Shown piece by piece: positions 46,311 to 55,950 of a stretch of DNA of 64,000 bases. This stretch comes from a virus. The translations under genes and the position numbers were made by a program. Each line of letters begins with the position of its first letter. The first letter of the stretch is position 1. The notes beneath the pieces were generated by a model. It searched no databases. It had not been told where the DNA came from and saw only the letters and a list, made by a program, of their open reading frames with translations. The stretch covers positions 113,021 to 177,020 of the IMG/VR virus record IMGVR_UViG_3300027714_002764; one strand, 5' to 3'.

Positions 46311-47747
46311 ATGAAAGAGTTAGGTTATATTAAAAAAGAGGAAAGAAAAAATATTCTCTTACTATGCGACGATATTAGAATGCATTCAGGTATTGCAACG
46401 ATGGCAAGAGAGATTGTAGTAAATACAGCACAACATTTTAACTGGTATAACTTAGGAGCAGCTTTAAAGCATCCAGAAGTTGGGAAAGTTTTTGACTTAT
46501 CAGGGGATATTAATAAAGGCAAAGGGCTAGATGATGCTGAAGTAAAAGTCCAACCTCATAATGGATATGGAGATGCTAATCTAGTTAGACAATTAATGTC
46601 AATACATAAATTTGATGCTATATTCATCTTTACTGATCCAAGATACTGGACTTGGTTATTCGAAATTGAAAGAGAAATAAGACAGGAGATACCTATTATG
46701 TGGTTAAACATATGGGATGACTACCCTGCTCCAATGTATAATAAACACTATTATAACTCAGTAGATTTATTAATGGCTATTTCTAAACAAACTAAAAACA
46801 TTAATGAGATTGTCTTAGGTGATGATGCTGATAGTAAGATCATAGAATATGTACCTCACGGTATAGATGAAACAGTGTTTAAACCTATCGATGTAACTAC
46901 ACCTGACTTTGATAAATTTAGAAAAGGATTATTTGGAGATAAAGATATCGAATACGTAGTGTTTTATAACTCTAGAAATATACATAGAAAACACCCTGGT
47001 GATACTATTTTAGCATATAGTGAATTCTGTAATAGAATAGGAAAAGATAAAGCTAAAAAATGTGCGTTAGTAATGCATACAGCTCAAGTAGACGAACACG
47101 GTACCGATTTAAAAGCTATTAAGAAAACCTTAACAGATCCAGAATTTGTTAACATTTATTTCTCTACAGATAGACTTACGCCCGCACAAATGAATCTACT
47201 GTACAACTTAGCCGATATTACATTACTAATGTCTTCTAACGAAGGATGGGGATTAGCATTAACTGAATCTATGATGGCAGGTACTATGATATGTGCTAAC
47301 ACAACAGGAGGAATGCAAGATCAAATGAGATTTACTAATGAAAAAGGAGAATGGATTAACTTTACTCCAGATTTTCCTTCTAACCATAGAGGAACTTATA
47401 AAGATCACGGTGAATGGGCAATTCCTTTATACCCTTCTAATATATCCTTACAAGGCTCACCTGCAACTCCTTACATATGGGACGATAGATGTTCAATAGA
47501 AGATGCTTCATCAGCATTAGAGTTAAATTATAACTTAACTAAAGAAGAAAGGAATAGAAAAGGATTAACTGGACGTAAATTTGCAACTTCGGATGAAGCT
47601 CAAATGTCTGCTTCTACTATGAGTAGTAATGTTGCTAGATGTATGAATAAAACATTTGATTCCTTTAAACCGAGACCTGTTTACGAAGTAATTCAAGCAA
47701 TAGAAAGACCGTCAACTTTAATACAACACAACCTAATTAACTACTAA
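46311..47747 (+). CDS. Glycosyltransferase, GT-B (family 4-like)
   Basis: A GT-B fold is seen: the N-terminal Rossmann region (NILLLCDDIRMHSGIATMAR), the donor-binding C-terminal region with YNSRNIHRKHP and LLMSSNEGWGLALTESMMAGT, which is the EX7E-type site of retaining family 4 enzymes. The 478 residues include no signal or membrane segment. The start follows the previous stop directly. It opens the glycan cluster. Donor and acceptor are unknown. Confidence 0.8.
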   Translation: MKELGYIKKEERKNILLLCDDIRMHSGIATMAREIVVNTAQHFNWYNLGAALKHPEVGKVFDLSGDINKGKGLDDAEVKVQPHNGYGDANLVRQLMSIHKFDAIFIFTDPRYWTWLFEIEREIRQEIPIMWLNIWDDYPAPMYNKHYYNSVDLLMAISKQTKNINEIVLGDDADSKIIEYVPHGIDETVFKPIDVTTPDFDKFRKGLFGDKDIEYVVFYNSRNIHRKHPGDTILAYSEFCNRIGKDKAKKCALVMHTAQVDEHGTDLKAIKKTLTDPEFVNIYFSTDRLTPAQMNLLYNLADITLLMSSNEGWGLALTESMMAGTMICANTTGGMQDQMRFTNEKGEWINFTPDFPSNHRGTYKDHGEWAIPLYPSNISLQGSPATPYIWDDRCSIEDASSALELNYNLTKEERNRKGLTGRKFATSDEAQMSASTMSSNVARCMNKTFDSFKPRPVYEVIQAIERPSTLIQHNLINY

Positions 47748-47748
47748 G

Positions 47749-49053
47749 ATGAATAGACCGTTATTAATTATAAGTGCACCAGTAGATACATATAGTGGAT
47801 ATGGAGCAAGAGCAAGAGATATTGTTTTAGCACTATTGAAATTAGATAAATACGATGTACAGATATTGGCTCAAAGATGGGGCAATACAAGAACCGGTTA
47901 CTTAAAAGATCATAAGCTAGCTGCTATTAAAAGCAGAATAGTTCCTCAAATAGCTTCTAAACCACAAATTTGGATTCAATTAACCGTACCTAATGAATTC
48001 CAAGCAGTAGGAGAGTTTAATATTGGAATGACTGCTGGCATGGAGACTACTTTAGTAGCTCCTCAATGGATAGACGGTATGAATAAGATGGATGTAAACT
48101 TCGTATCTAGTATACACTCTAAAGATGTATTCGAAAGAACATCTTTTGATATGAAAAATAAGAAGACAAACCAATTGGAAAGACAGGTAAAGTTAGAAAA
48201 GCCTATTGAAGTACTATTAGAAGGAGCTGACTTAACTAAGTATTTACCTGCTAAATCATCTATTGATCTATCAGAAGTTAAGGAGTCATTTGCTTACCTA
48301 GTATGTGGACATTGGATGCAAGGTTCAATGGGACATGATAGAAAAAATATAGCCTATACTATTAAATCTTTCTTTGAAACTTTCAAAAACTCATTAGGAA
48401 AGACACCTGCACTCATAGTGAAAACTTCTAGAGTAAGTTCTTCAATAATGGACAGGGAAGCAATATTAGATCAGATAGATTCTATACGTAAATCTGTTAA
48501 CGGTAGTAAATTTCCTAACGTATATTTAGTACATGGAGAGATGTCTGATACTCAGGTAAATGAGTTATACAATCACCCTAAAGTAAAAGCTATGATTAGC
48601 TTAACAAAAGGAGAAGGATTCGGAAGACCTTTATTAGAGTTTAGCTTAACTAAAAAACCAATCATTGCATCAGGGTGGTCAGGACAACTAGATTTTCTTA
48701 AACCGGAATATAGTTACCTACTACCTGGAACTATTCATCCTGTTGATAATTCTGCAGTAGTACCGGATATGATTCTACCTGAAGCTCAATGGTTTCAACC
48801 AGATCCTGGATCAGTTGCTAAGGCGTATAAAGAAGTATTCAAGCAGTATAAGAAGTTTGAAACTAAAGGAAAACAACAAGCACAATTCTCTAGAGCAAAC
48901 TTCTCTTTTGATACTATGGTTACTAAGTTAGATGAGTTACTAGTTAAATACTTACCGGTATTTGCAGAAAAGACTCAATTAGAAATGCCTAAACTTAAGT
49001 TACCTACTTTAAAGAAGAAGACTCAAGAGTTAGTTTTACCAAAATTAAAATAA
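47749..49053 (+). CDS. Glycosyltransferase, GT-B (family 4-like)
   Basis: The N-terminus (IISAPVDTYSGYGARARD) matches the Gly-rich start of family 4 glycosyltransferases and the C-terminal EX7E region is ISLTKGEGFGRPLLEFS. At 434 residues it carries both GT-B domains. A Lys/Leu/Pro-rich tail (LKLPTLKKKTQELVLPKLK) is unusual and could mediate oligomer or membrane contact. It starts one base after the previous stop, so the pair may build the same glycan. Confidence 0.8.
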   Translation: MNRPLLIISAPVDTYSGYGARARDIVLALLKLDKYDVQILAQRWGNTRTGYLKDHKLAAIKSRIVPQIASKPQIWIQLTVPNEFQAVGEFNIGMTAGMETTLVAPQWIDGMNKMDVNFVSSIHSKDVFERTSFDMKNKKTNQLERQVKLEKPIEVLLEGADLTKYLPAKSSIDLSEVKESFAYLVCGHWMQGSMGHDRKNIAYTIKSFFETFKNSLGKTPALIVKTSRVSSSIMDREAILDQIDSIRKSVNGSKFPNVYLVHGEMSDTQVNELYNHPKVKAMISLTKGEGFGRPLLEFSLTKKPIIASGWSGQLDFLKPEYSYLLPGTIHPVDNSAVVPDMILPEAQWFQPDPGSVAKAYKEVFKQYKKFETKGKQQAQFSRANFSFDTMVTKLDELLVKYLPVFAEKTQLEMPKLKLPTLKKKTQELVLPKLK

Positions 49054-49058
49054 AAAAA

Positions 49059-49508
49059 ATGGATAATTTAGTTATATGTAAAAAATGTGGCGGAAATGCC
49101 TGCTACGAACAGCACATTGATGAGAATACTAAAACTTGGCTCTGTATGGGCTGTGGTTTCTCTACAAGTACAGTAATGACAGAAGGATCAGCAGCAGTTA
49201 AGAACACATTAGAGACCTCCCCAGAGCTATACAAAGATTTAATGTATGTTGGCGAAGACAAAAATGTATGGTTTCCTGCTACTATTACCTTACCGGGTAA
49301 AGGAATGGTATTTTTAGATGGTGTAAGCAAAGATAACTGGTTATGGTCAGCAGTACTATCAATCGATTTATCTGAAAAAGAACTAGCATCAGGAAAATAT
49401 CCAGCAGACCAAACTATTAAAATGGATATGACTAATGCTGCTAAGTTTAAACAAGATGATTTTATGACTGCTCTAGAGGCAATCGGATTCTTTCAAGCAA
49501 TTGAATAA
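49059..49508 (+). CDS. Zinc-ribbon protein, 149 aa
   Basis: An N-terminal zinc ribbon has CKKCGG (residues 7-12) and CMGCG (near 29-33). A 110-residue beta-rich domain follows. Such proteins are common and unannotated in T4-like marine phages. It lies within the glycan cluster but has no visible relation to sugar chemistry. Confidence 0.7.
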   Translation: MDNLVICKKCGGNACYEQHIDENTKTWLCMGCGFSTSTVMTEGSAAVKNTLETSPELYKDLMYVGEDKNVWFPATITLPGKGMVFLDGVSKDNWLWSAVLSIDLSEKELASGKYPADQTIKMDMTNAAKFKQDDFMTALEAIGFFQAIE

Positions 49509-49517
49509 GGTTAAAAT

Positions 49518-50381
49518 ATGAAGCATATACTAGTAACAGGAGGAGCAGGGTTTATAGGAAAAGCACTACTTACTATTCTCTCCAAGGACACTAATAATAA
49601 TTTAGTATCGTTAGATAATTATTCTACAGGTACAGAGGAGAACCATGTAAAAGGAGTTCAATACCTCAGAGGATGTATTACTGAGATTGATAAGATTTTA
49701 AAATCTACAAGGTGTGTAGATATAATATACCACCTAGCAGCACAGTCTAGAATACAACCTTCCTTTACTGATCCTGAAAAATGTTTCTTTTATAATGTAA
49801 CAGGAACCTTAAAGGTACTTGAGTTTGCTAAGTTAAATGAAGCTAAAGTTATATATGCAGGATCATCATCTGCTAGCAAATTAGATACACCAGGAGGTAA
49901 ATCACCCTACTCTCTTTTTAAGTATCAAGGAGAAGAAATATGCAACCTCTATAGAGAAGTATTTGGGTTAAATGTCGAAATAGCTAGATTTTATAACGTA
50001 TACGGTCCAGGAGAAATTACAGAAGGACATATGGCTGCTGTCATAGGTAAGTTTAGATATGCTTTAGACAATAAACTTCCTTTGAGTATAGTTGGGGATG
50101 GAGAGCAAAGAAGAGACTTTACTCATGTTGATGATATTGCTGAAGGTTTAATTGCTATAGCTGAATCCAAAGCATCGCAACCTCATTGGCAGCTTGGCAC
50201 AGGTATAAACTATTCTATAAACGAAGTAGTTAAAATGTTTGGAAATAATATAAGTACGGAATACGTTGAAGACCAGCCCGGAAATTATAGAGAGACTTTA
50301 GCTCAATTAACTAAACAAAATAAACAATTACTAAACTGGGTACCAAAAAGATTATTAGAAAACTATATAAAAAACCTATAA
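49518..50381 (+). CDS. NAD-dependent nucleotide-sugar epimerase/dehydratase
   Basis: The short-chain dehydrogenase pattern is present: HILVTGGAGFIGKALL (NAD binding), LAAQSR, and YSLFK (Y-x3-K catalytic pair) near residue 131, followed by RFYNVYGPGE and FTHVDDIAEG. These agree with UDP-glucose 4-epimerase-type enzymes. It would change the stereochemistry of a sugar nucleotide for the surrounding glycosyltransferases. Its 287 residues are slightly shorter than GalE. Confidence 0.83.
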   Translation: MKHILVTGGAGFIGKALLTILSKDTNNNLVSLDNYSTGTEENHVKGVQYLRGCITEIDKILKSTRCVDIIYHLAAQSRIQPSFTDPEKCFFYNVTGTLKVLEFAKLNEAKVIYAGSSSASKLDTPGGKSPYSLFKYQGEEICNLYREVFGLNVEIARFYNVYGPGEITEGHMAAVIGKFRYALDNKLPLSIVGDGEQRRDFTHVDDIAEGLIAIAESKASQPHWQLGTGINYSINEVVKMFGNNISTEYVEDQPGNYRETLAQLTKQNKQLLNWVPKRLLENYIKNL

Positions 50382-50382
50382 A

Positions 50383-51012
50383 GTGAAACATACATTAAGA
50401 TTTAATCCTCCTAAAGAATGGAAAGGACCTGAAAATAGTAATAAGCATTTTCTAGGTTTATGTGAACTGGTTAACACTATACAGATTAAATTAAATATTG
50501 AGGACAAATTAAAAATGGTTGAGATAGGTAGTCATTTAGGTGAATCAACATTTGTATTTGCTGCCTCTCAAATTTTTGAATCTATTAATTGTATAGATCC
50601 TTTTGAAGGAGATGAAGAAGCTTTAAAAATATTAAAGAGAAGTTGGAAACAAGTTAAAGAAGAGTTTAAAATTAATACTAGGTACTTTGATAATATAATT
50701 TTACATGAAGATTATAGTTTTGAGGTAGTCAAACAGTTTAAAGATAAGTCATTGGACTTTGTGTATATTGACGGAGACCATAAATACGATAGTGTAAAAA
50801 GAGATATTAAATTATTCCTACCTAAATTAAAATTAACTGGAATAATTGCAGGTCATGATTATAACCTACCTTGCGTAGATGTTAAAAAAGCAGTAGATGA
50901 AATATTAGGCAAACCGGATTTAGTCACGATAGATGGAAGCTGGGTAAGATACATGAAGAGACCAACTCCGTCTCCATCTGAATCTAATCGTATACTAACA
51001 AACTTCAGATAA
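50383..51012 (+). CDS. Class I SAM-dependent methyltransferase
   Basis: The SAM-binding strand KMVEIGSHLGESTFVFA (motif I) lies near residue 48, followed by an acidic INCIDPFEGDEE, and FVYIDGDHKYDSVKRDIKLF, as in class I methyltransferases of the methyltransferase-24 type found in polysaccharide clusters. The start is GTG at 50383, two bases after the epimerase stop. A sugar or polysaccharide O-methylation is likely but not shown. Confidence 0.72.
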   Translation: MKHTLRFNPPKEWKGPENSNKHFLGLCELVNTIQIKLNIEDKLKMVEIGSHLGESTFVFAASQIFESINCIDPFEGDEEALKILKRSWKQVKEEFKINTRYFDNIILHEDYSFEVVKQFKDKSLDFVYIDGDHKYDSVKRDIKLFLPKLKLTGIIAGHDYNLPCVDVKKAVDEILGKPDLVTIDGSWVRYMKRPTPSPSESNRILTNFR

Positions 51013-51018
51013 GTTAAT

Positions 51019-51648
51019 ATGAAAATAAGTTACGCTATAACAGTCTGTAATGAGTTTACAGAGATACAAAAGCTAGTCAACTTTCTAAGAAAAAATAAAA
51101 GACAACAGGATGATATAGTTGTACTTTACGATCAAAAGAACGGAGAGGAAGAGATAGCTATTTGGCTTACTAAACAGAGTAAATACCCTAATGTACAATT
51201 CTGGAGAGGATTAGACTTCGATGGTCATTTTGCTAACTGGAAAAATCAACTTACTGATTACTGCAATGGAGATTATATATTTCAGATAGATGCTGATGAG
51301 ATGCCCCATAGTGCTTTAATAGAGAATCTACCTGCAATATTAGAAAGTAATCCTGATAATGAAGTATTCCTAGTTCCCAGAGTAAATACTGTTGAAGGGT
51401 TAACTGAACAGCATATTAAACAATGGCAATGGAATGTAAACGACCAAGGCTGGGTTAACTACCCAGATTACCAATGGCGAGTATGGAAGAACAATCCTAA
51501 TATAAGATGGGTTAATAAAGTACATGAACAACTAAAAGGTCATAAATCATATGCACTGTTACCTGCTCAAGAAGAACTTTCTTTATACCATCCTAAAGAT
51601 ATTAAGAGACAGGAAAAACAAAATGCCTACTACGACACTTTAAATTAA
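51019..51648 (+). CDS. Glycosyltransferase family 2
   Basis: Starts with SYAITVCNEFTEIQKL and has YIFQIDADEMPHSAL with a D-x-D metal site and WRVWKNNPNIRWVNKVHEQL in the acceptor region, as in GT2 enzymes of the KdtX/WaaE kind that add a sugar to lipopolysaccharide core. No membrane segment. Six nt after the methyltransferase stop. Confidence 0.78.
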   Translation: MKISYAITVCNEFTEIQKLVNFLRKNKRQQDDIVVLYDQKNGEEEIAIWLTKQSKYPNVQFWRGLDFDGHFANWKNQLTDYCNGDYIFQIDADEMPHSALIENLPAILESNPDNEVFLVPRVNTVEGLTEQHIKQWQWNVNDQGWVNYPDYQWRVWKNNPNIRWVNKVHEQLKGHKSYALLPAQEELSLYHPKDIKRQEKQNAYYDTLN

Positions 51649-51650
51649 CC

Positions 51651-51662
51651 CTATTTATATAT
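51651..51662 (+). promoter_or_regulatory. Class 2 element CTATTTATATAT
   Basis: The element ends directly before the ATG at 51663, as in the copy before 9677. Position suggests a minimal or absent leader. Confidence 0.4.
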
Positions 51663-52283
51663 ATGGACATCGCTAAAATCTTTAATAAAGCTAATAATGT
51701 AGAAGGAGTATTCCTAGATGCTACTTTCTTCGAAGGTGAATTTAGCGATAAAGTATTTACTGCTATAAAACAAAATAATATATTATCCAGAAACTTCACA
51801 CTACTTGGTTCTAAACACTTAAGGTATACAAGTGATTTTAAATCTAAACTCATAAACTATTCTAGTCAACGAGCAACAGTAGTTGAGGGAAAAGCTTCTA
51901 CTAATATAGTAACAGCAATTAAAGCTAATAAAACAGCTATAATTAGAATAGGATTTAATAAATTAGATACACCTGATAGTGCCTCAGCAGTAGATATATT
52001 TAAACAAGCTTATGAAGCAGCCAGAATAAATACCTTACTTCTTATAGATGACATATCGCCAATCGGAATTGAGCTTCTAAAGATTTTCTGTGCTAATAAT
52101 TTACTTAAATATAAAGTTGGTAAAACGAAAGATTATCTTTATATTATTAAAGGTGAAGTGGTTAAATTAAAACCTAAACCAATAGAGGAGAAAGTAAATA
52201 ATCCTTTAACACCCACCCCAGTTAAAAAGGGTAAGACTATACATAGTACTCAAGTTAGGTCAAGAACAAAAGATCTATCTTAA
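51663..52283 (+). CDS. Hypothetical protein, 206 aa
   Basis: A soluble protein with alternating helices and strands (DIAKIFNKANNVEGVFLD) and a low-complexity basic tail (PLTPTPVKKGKTIHSTQVRS). No family recognised. The Lys/Thr/Pro tail could mediate contact with another protein or nucleic acid. It interrupts the glycan genes but is read in the same direction. Confidence 0.65.
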   Translation: MDIAKIFNKANNVEGVFLDATFFEGEFSDKVFTAIKQNNILSRNFTLLGSKHLRYTSDFKSKLINYSSQRATVVEGKASTNIVTAIKANKTAIIRIGFNKLDTPDSASAVDIFKQAYEAARINTLLLIDDISPIGIELLKIFCANNLLKYKVGKTKDYLYIIKGEVVKLKPKPIEEKVNNPLTPTPVKKGKTIHSTQVRSRTKDLS

Positions 52284-52312
52284 TTTATGGGTTGATCACA
52301 AATTTAAGTAAA

Positions 52313-54013
52313 ATGAAGAAAAGGTTATTAGATTGCACACTTAGGGACGGAGGATATTATAATAATTGGGATTTCAAAATAGAAATGGTCCAAGATTTAA
52401 TATCAAGTCTAGATTTAGCAGGAGTAGATATTATAGAGTTAGGTTTTAAATCTCCAATAAAAGGAGGAAAGTTCCGTAAATGTAATGATAGGTTTATTTG
52501 GGAAGTACTAGAACATAAACTTCCAATTAACTCTGAATTAGCATTTATGATTGATGCTAAAGACTTTATAAATGGAGCAGAAGTTGACTTTTCTCTTATT
52601 GATGATGTAATACATGACGCTAAACATTCCCCCTTTAGTATATGTAGATTGGCTATTAAACATAACGAAATAGAGCATGCATTAGACATAGGGAGATACG
52701 TTAAGGACAAGGGCTATACCTTATTTGTTAACCTAATGGGTATAACGCTTCTAAGCGAAGAACAAATAAAAGAGTTTGGAGCATTCACTAAAATAGATCC
52801 CTCAGCATTATACTTTGCAGATACTTACGGTAATTTAGAACCTAAAGACGCTTCTAAAATTATAGAACAATTCTCACAATTTGGCCTTCCTATCGGAGTA
52901 CATACACATGATAACTTAGGATTAGCATTTGCAAATTGTTTAGCATCTATGGAAGCAGGAGCAGAAATTATTGATGGCACTCTATTAGGAATGGGTAGAG
53001 GTGTTGGAAATGTTAAGACTGAACAGTTAGTTACATACATGCAGTTTAAACATAACTTATATAATGGAACTTCTATACAGAAATTTATCTCTAAATGGAT
53101 GAGACCTTTACAAGAGGTCTACAAATGGGGTTTTACACATAACTATATGGTAAGCGGCTTAAAGCATATACACCCTCTATACACTCAAGCACTTCAAGCA
53201 TCATTTTTAAACTCTAATAGAATAGAAGATGTAATACTAGGGATTGAAGATAGTTTAAAATATGACTTTACTAAAATAAAAGATAAATTAGAACCTAAAG
53301 TAGCAATTGTTATACCAGCAAGATATAAATCAACTAGATTTCCTGGGAAACCATTAGCACTTATAGATGGTAAGGAAATGATAATAAGAGTTGCTGATAT
53401 AGCAGCTAGTGCAATAGACAAAGATAGTGTCTATATAGCTACTGAAAATGAAGAGATTGTTAAGGTAGTAAAAAGTTACGGGTACAGAGTTATACTAACC
53501 TCAGATAGTTGCTTAACCGGTACTGATAGGGTAGCAGAAGCAGCATTAGAGATTGATGCTGATATTATAATTAATATTCAAGGAGATGAACCTATGTTAG
53601 ATCCTAATGATATTAAGAGAGTAATACAAGCTAAACTAGATTACCCAGACCATATTATTAACTGTCAAGCTTACTTAAACGCTAATGAAGATGTTACTGA
53701 TAAAAAAATTCCAAAAGTTATTACTAATATTAATGACGAGTTACTATATTCAAGTAGGAATCCTATCCCAGGTACTAAGCTTGGCAATGGATCTAGACCT
53801 AAAAAACAAATATGTATTTATGGTTTCGATAGAGAGCATCTAAAAGCGTTTACTTCGCTTAATAGTAAAACTCCTTTAGAGGCAGAAGAGGATATAGAAA
53901 TATTAAGATTTATAGAGTTAGGGTATAAAGTAAAGATGATAGAAGTAGACGGATCAACACTTGCAGTAGACTACCCAACAGATATTATTGAAGTAGAAAA
54001 ACTTTTAACTTAA
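52313..54013 (+). CDS. DRE-TIM aldolase fused to CMP-Kdo synthetase (KdsB)
   Basis: One continuous 566-residue frame joins two enzymes. The N-terminal part (about 1-310) begins KRLLDCTLRDGGYYNNWDF and contains the metal site HTHDNLGLA (near residue 197), as in HMG-CoA lyase and hydroxy-oxovalerate aldolase type enzymes. The C-terminal part starts with IPARYKSTRFPGKPL (near 334) and has INIQGDEP and PLEAEEDIEILRFIELG, which are KdsB signatures. The product would therefore be a 2-keto sugar acid that is activated as the CMP form. A TTG at 52292 gives 7 more residues; I prefer ATG 52313. This fusion is unusual and its exact substrate is unknown. Confidence 0.83.
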   Translation: MKKRLLDCTLRDGGYYNNWDFKIEMVQDLISSLDLAGVDIIELGFKSPIKGGKFRKCNDRFIWEVLEHKLPINSELAFMIDAKDFINGAEVDFSLIDDVIHDAKHSPFSICRLAIKHNEIEHALDIGRYVKDKGYTLFVNLMGITLLSEEQIKEFGAFTKIDPSALYFADTYGNLEPKDASKIIEQFSQFGLPIGVHTHDNLGLAFANCLASMEAGAEIIDGTLLGMGRGVGNVKTEQLVTYMQFKHNLYNGTSIQKFISKWMRPLQEVYKWGFTHNYMVSGLKHIHPLYTQALQASFLNSNRIEDVILGIEDSLKYDFTKIKDKLEPKVAIVIPARYKSTRFPGKPLALIDGKEMIIRVADIAASAIDKDSVYIATENEEIVKVVKSYGYRVILTSDSCLTGTDRVAEAALEIDADIIINIQGDEPMLDPNDIKRVIQAKLDYPDHIINCQAYLNANEDVTDKKIPKVITNINDELLYSSRNPIPGTKLGNGSRPKKQICIYGFDREHLKAFTSLNSKTPLEAEEDIEILRFIELGYKVKMIEVDGSTLAVDYPTDIIEVEKLLT

Positions 54014-54025
54014 GTATTTATTGAT

Positions 54026-54766
54026 ATGATAGATTTAACAAAAGGAAAAGATTCTATATATCCGTTTTCATTTACTGAAATCGATAAAGTTTTTGATGAT
54101 GAAACCTTTAAGAAGTTAAATGAAGAATGGCCTCAGAAATATAGACAGACGGTAATGGGAGGTAGAAATCAAATGTCTAATTCCAATAAAAACTTTATAC
54201 AAGAGGACTATGAAAAATGGTTAGGGAACTCTCCAACCTGGAAGAAAGTTTATAACTTATTAAATACTGATGAAACTTATAAAGCTCTAATCAAGCACCA
54301 TAAACAAGCAATAGATCAATGGGATACTAGTTTCGATGATTATGATCTAGAACCTGAAAATAAAAAAGGTAAACTATACCTTCATATTGACTGGTCATCT
54401 GCTGGGAATAAATACAAAAGAGAAGTTCACGCTGATGTTCCAAGAAGAATTATAAACTTTCTTATATTTTTTAACAATAAAGATTGGGAAGGCGGAGATT
54501 TTATCGTACATTCTAGTGATAAAATAGATAAGTTTATATGGAATAAAGAAAAAAAAGATCATTACCCGGTACATAAAGTAGTAGAAGCAAAAGCAAACAC
54601 AGCTTTCGTATTTGCATCAACTCCTAACTCCTTTCATGCAGTCTCAGAACAAGCAATAACTAGAACACCGAGACGTTTTATATATGGAGCTTATACATTA
54701 ACAAAAGGATTAGCTTACAAGAGCGATAGACCAAAAAGATATTTAGATGAAACTAGAGGAGTATAA
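54026..54766 (+). CDS. 2-oxoglutarate/Fe(II)-dependent oxygenase
   Basis: The HxD...H...R signature is visible: HADVPRRIINFLIFFN gives His and Asp, FHAVSEQAITRTPRRFIYGAY gives the distal His and the Arg for 2-oxoglutarate. The protein is 246 residues and soluble. It would hydroxylate a sugar, a protein or a base. Next to a KdsB-type enzyme, hydroxylation of a Kdo-like sugar (as by the known KdoO dioxygenase) is an attractive guess. Overlaps the next gene by 20 nt. Confidence 0.75.
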   Translation: MIDLTKGKDSIYPFSFTEIDKVFDDETFKKLNEEWPQKYRQTVMGGRNQMSNSNKNFIQEDYEKWLGNSPTWKKVYNLLNTDETYKALIKHHKQAIDQWDTSFDDYDLEPENKKGKLYLHIDWSSAGNKYKREVHADVPRRIINFLIFFNNKDWEGGDFIVHSSDKIDKFIWNKEKKDHYPVHKVVEAKANTAFVFASTPNSFHAVSEQAITRTPRRFIYGAYTLTKGLAYKSDRPKRYLDETRGV

Positions 54767-55154
54767 TAAGATACAGCACTCAGAAAACAGTAAACAAATT
54801 GCAATCGATTTTGATGGTGTAATTCATGGTAACTCAAAAGGCTTTCACGACGGTACAGTTTACGATGAACCTATAGTAGGAAGTTTAGATGCAGTAAAAC
54901 ATTTTTATAATCAAGGTTACTCTATAATAGTCTTTACTGCCAAAGCTAAACCAGATAGACCCTTAGTTAACGGTAAAACAGGAGCACAATTAGTATGGGA
55001 TTGGTTAGGAAACTATAATTTTTCTTCGTATATTAATAAAGTAACAGCAGAGAAGCCAAGAGCTTTAGTTTATATAGACGATAAAGGTTTAAGATTTAAT
55101 AATTGGGAAGAAACATTAAAACAGGTTGATGAACTCACGAACACAGGAACTTAA
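54747..55154 (+). CDS. HAD-superfamily phosphatase-like protein
   Basis: HAD motifs are in place: IAIDFDGVIHG (motif I, Asp-x-Asp), IIVFTAKAKP (motif II), KVTAEKPRA and VYIDDKGLRF (motifs III and IV). At 135 residues it has no large cap. It may dephosphorylate a sugar phosphate as KdsC does in Kdo synthesis, given the neighbouring aldolase-KdsB fusion. It overlaps both neighbours (20 and 26 nt). Confidence 0.75.
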   Translation: MKLEEYNKIQHSENSKQIAIDFDGVIHGNSKGFHDGTVYDEPIVGSLDAVKHFYNQGYSIIVFTAKAKPDRPLVNGKTGAQLVWDWLGNYNFSSYINKVTAEKPRALVYIDDKGLRFNNWEETLKQVDELTNTGT

Positions 55155-55950
55155 GAATAAAGTACTTAGTTACGACGAACCTGAAAAAAGGTTGAGTGTA
55201 TTAAAAGATGCATACAAAGGAGAAACAGCATACATTATAGCTGGTGGACCTTCGTTAAAAAACTATTCTAACGAATATCTTAAAGAAGCTTTAAAAGATA
55301 AATTAGTATTATCTATCAAACAATCATATGACTTACTAAGAGATGAAACAGATTTTCATATTTTAAATTTTACAAACTTTAGAGAGTATGACTGGACAGG
55401 AAATAAATCTATAGTACTATGGGAAATATTTGAGCAGTTTCATTACGAGATGATAGAGAAAAACAATATGGAATGTGACTTAGTACTTCCAGTTTATAGA
55501 AATAACCAACATACAGGAGGAGGAGTAGGGCCGGATAAAATGATATACTCAGTAGCAGAGAAAGGAGACTTTGAGCATTTAAAATTAGATCACCCTGAAG
55601 TAGGAATGAATCAACCTTGGGGACCTGGTATAATGTATGAAATATGTATTCCTTTAGCTATGCACTTAGGGTGTAGCAAAATTATATCTGTAGGCTGGGA
55701 TATTGGGGACTTAAATTCCTTTAGTAACGGAGTAGAAGATGATACACAGAGAGTATTTCAAGAACACTTTTACGGTGATGAACATAAAAAGATAGTTTAT
55801 GCTAAAACTTCTATGGGTCCCAGAGAGATAACCTCTGTGGCCAAGTCAACTGAAGGAATGTTTAAATGGCTAAAAGAAAATAATATTGATTGGGAGTTGG
55901 CTTCCGATAGAAACCCGGGGTATAATAAAATTCCAAGAATTACTTTATGA
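55129..55950 (+). CDS. GPSL-motif transferase (DUF115/GT42-like)
   Basis: The segment AYIIAGGPSLKNYSNEYL carries the GGPSL motif found in MAF/DUF115 transferases and in CMP-sialic acid transferases of family 42. IISVGWDIGD and a W-rich central region follow. If correct it may transfer a CMP-activated keto sugar, consistent with the KdsB domain upstream. The evidence is the motif and position, not a search. ATG 55129 is preferred over the upstream TTG. Confidence 0.6.
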   Translation: MNSRTQELKNKVLSYDEPEKRLSVLKDAYKGETAYIIAGGPSLKNYSNEYLKEALKDKLVLSIKQSYDLLRDETDFHILNFTNFREYDWTGNKSIVLWEIFEQFHYEMIEKNNMECDLVLPVYRNNQHTGGGVGPDKMIYSVAEKGDFEHLKLDHPEVGMNQPWGPGIMYEICIPLAMHLGCSKIISVGWDIGDLNSFSNGVEDDTQRVFQEHFYGDEHKKIVYAKTSMGPREITSVAKSTEGMFKWLKENNIDWELASDRNPGYNKIPRITL

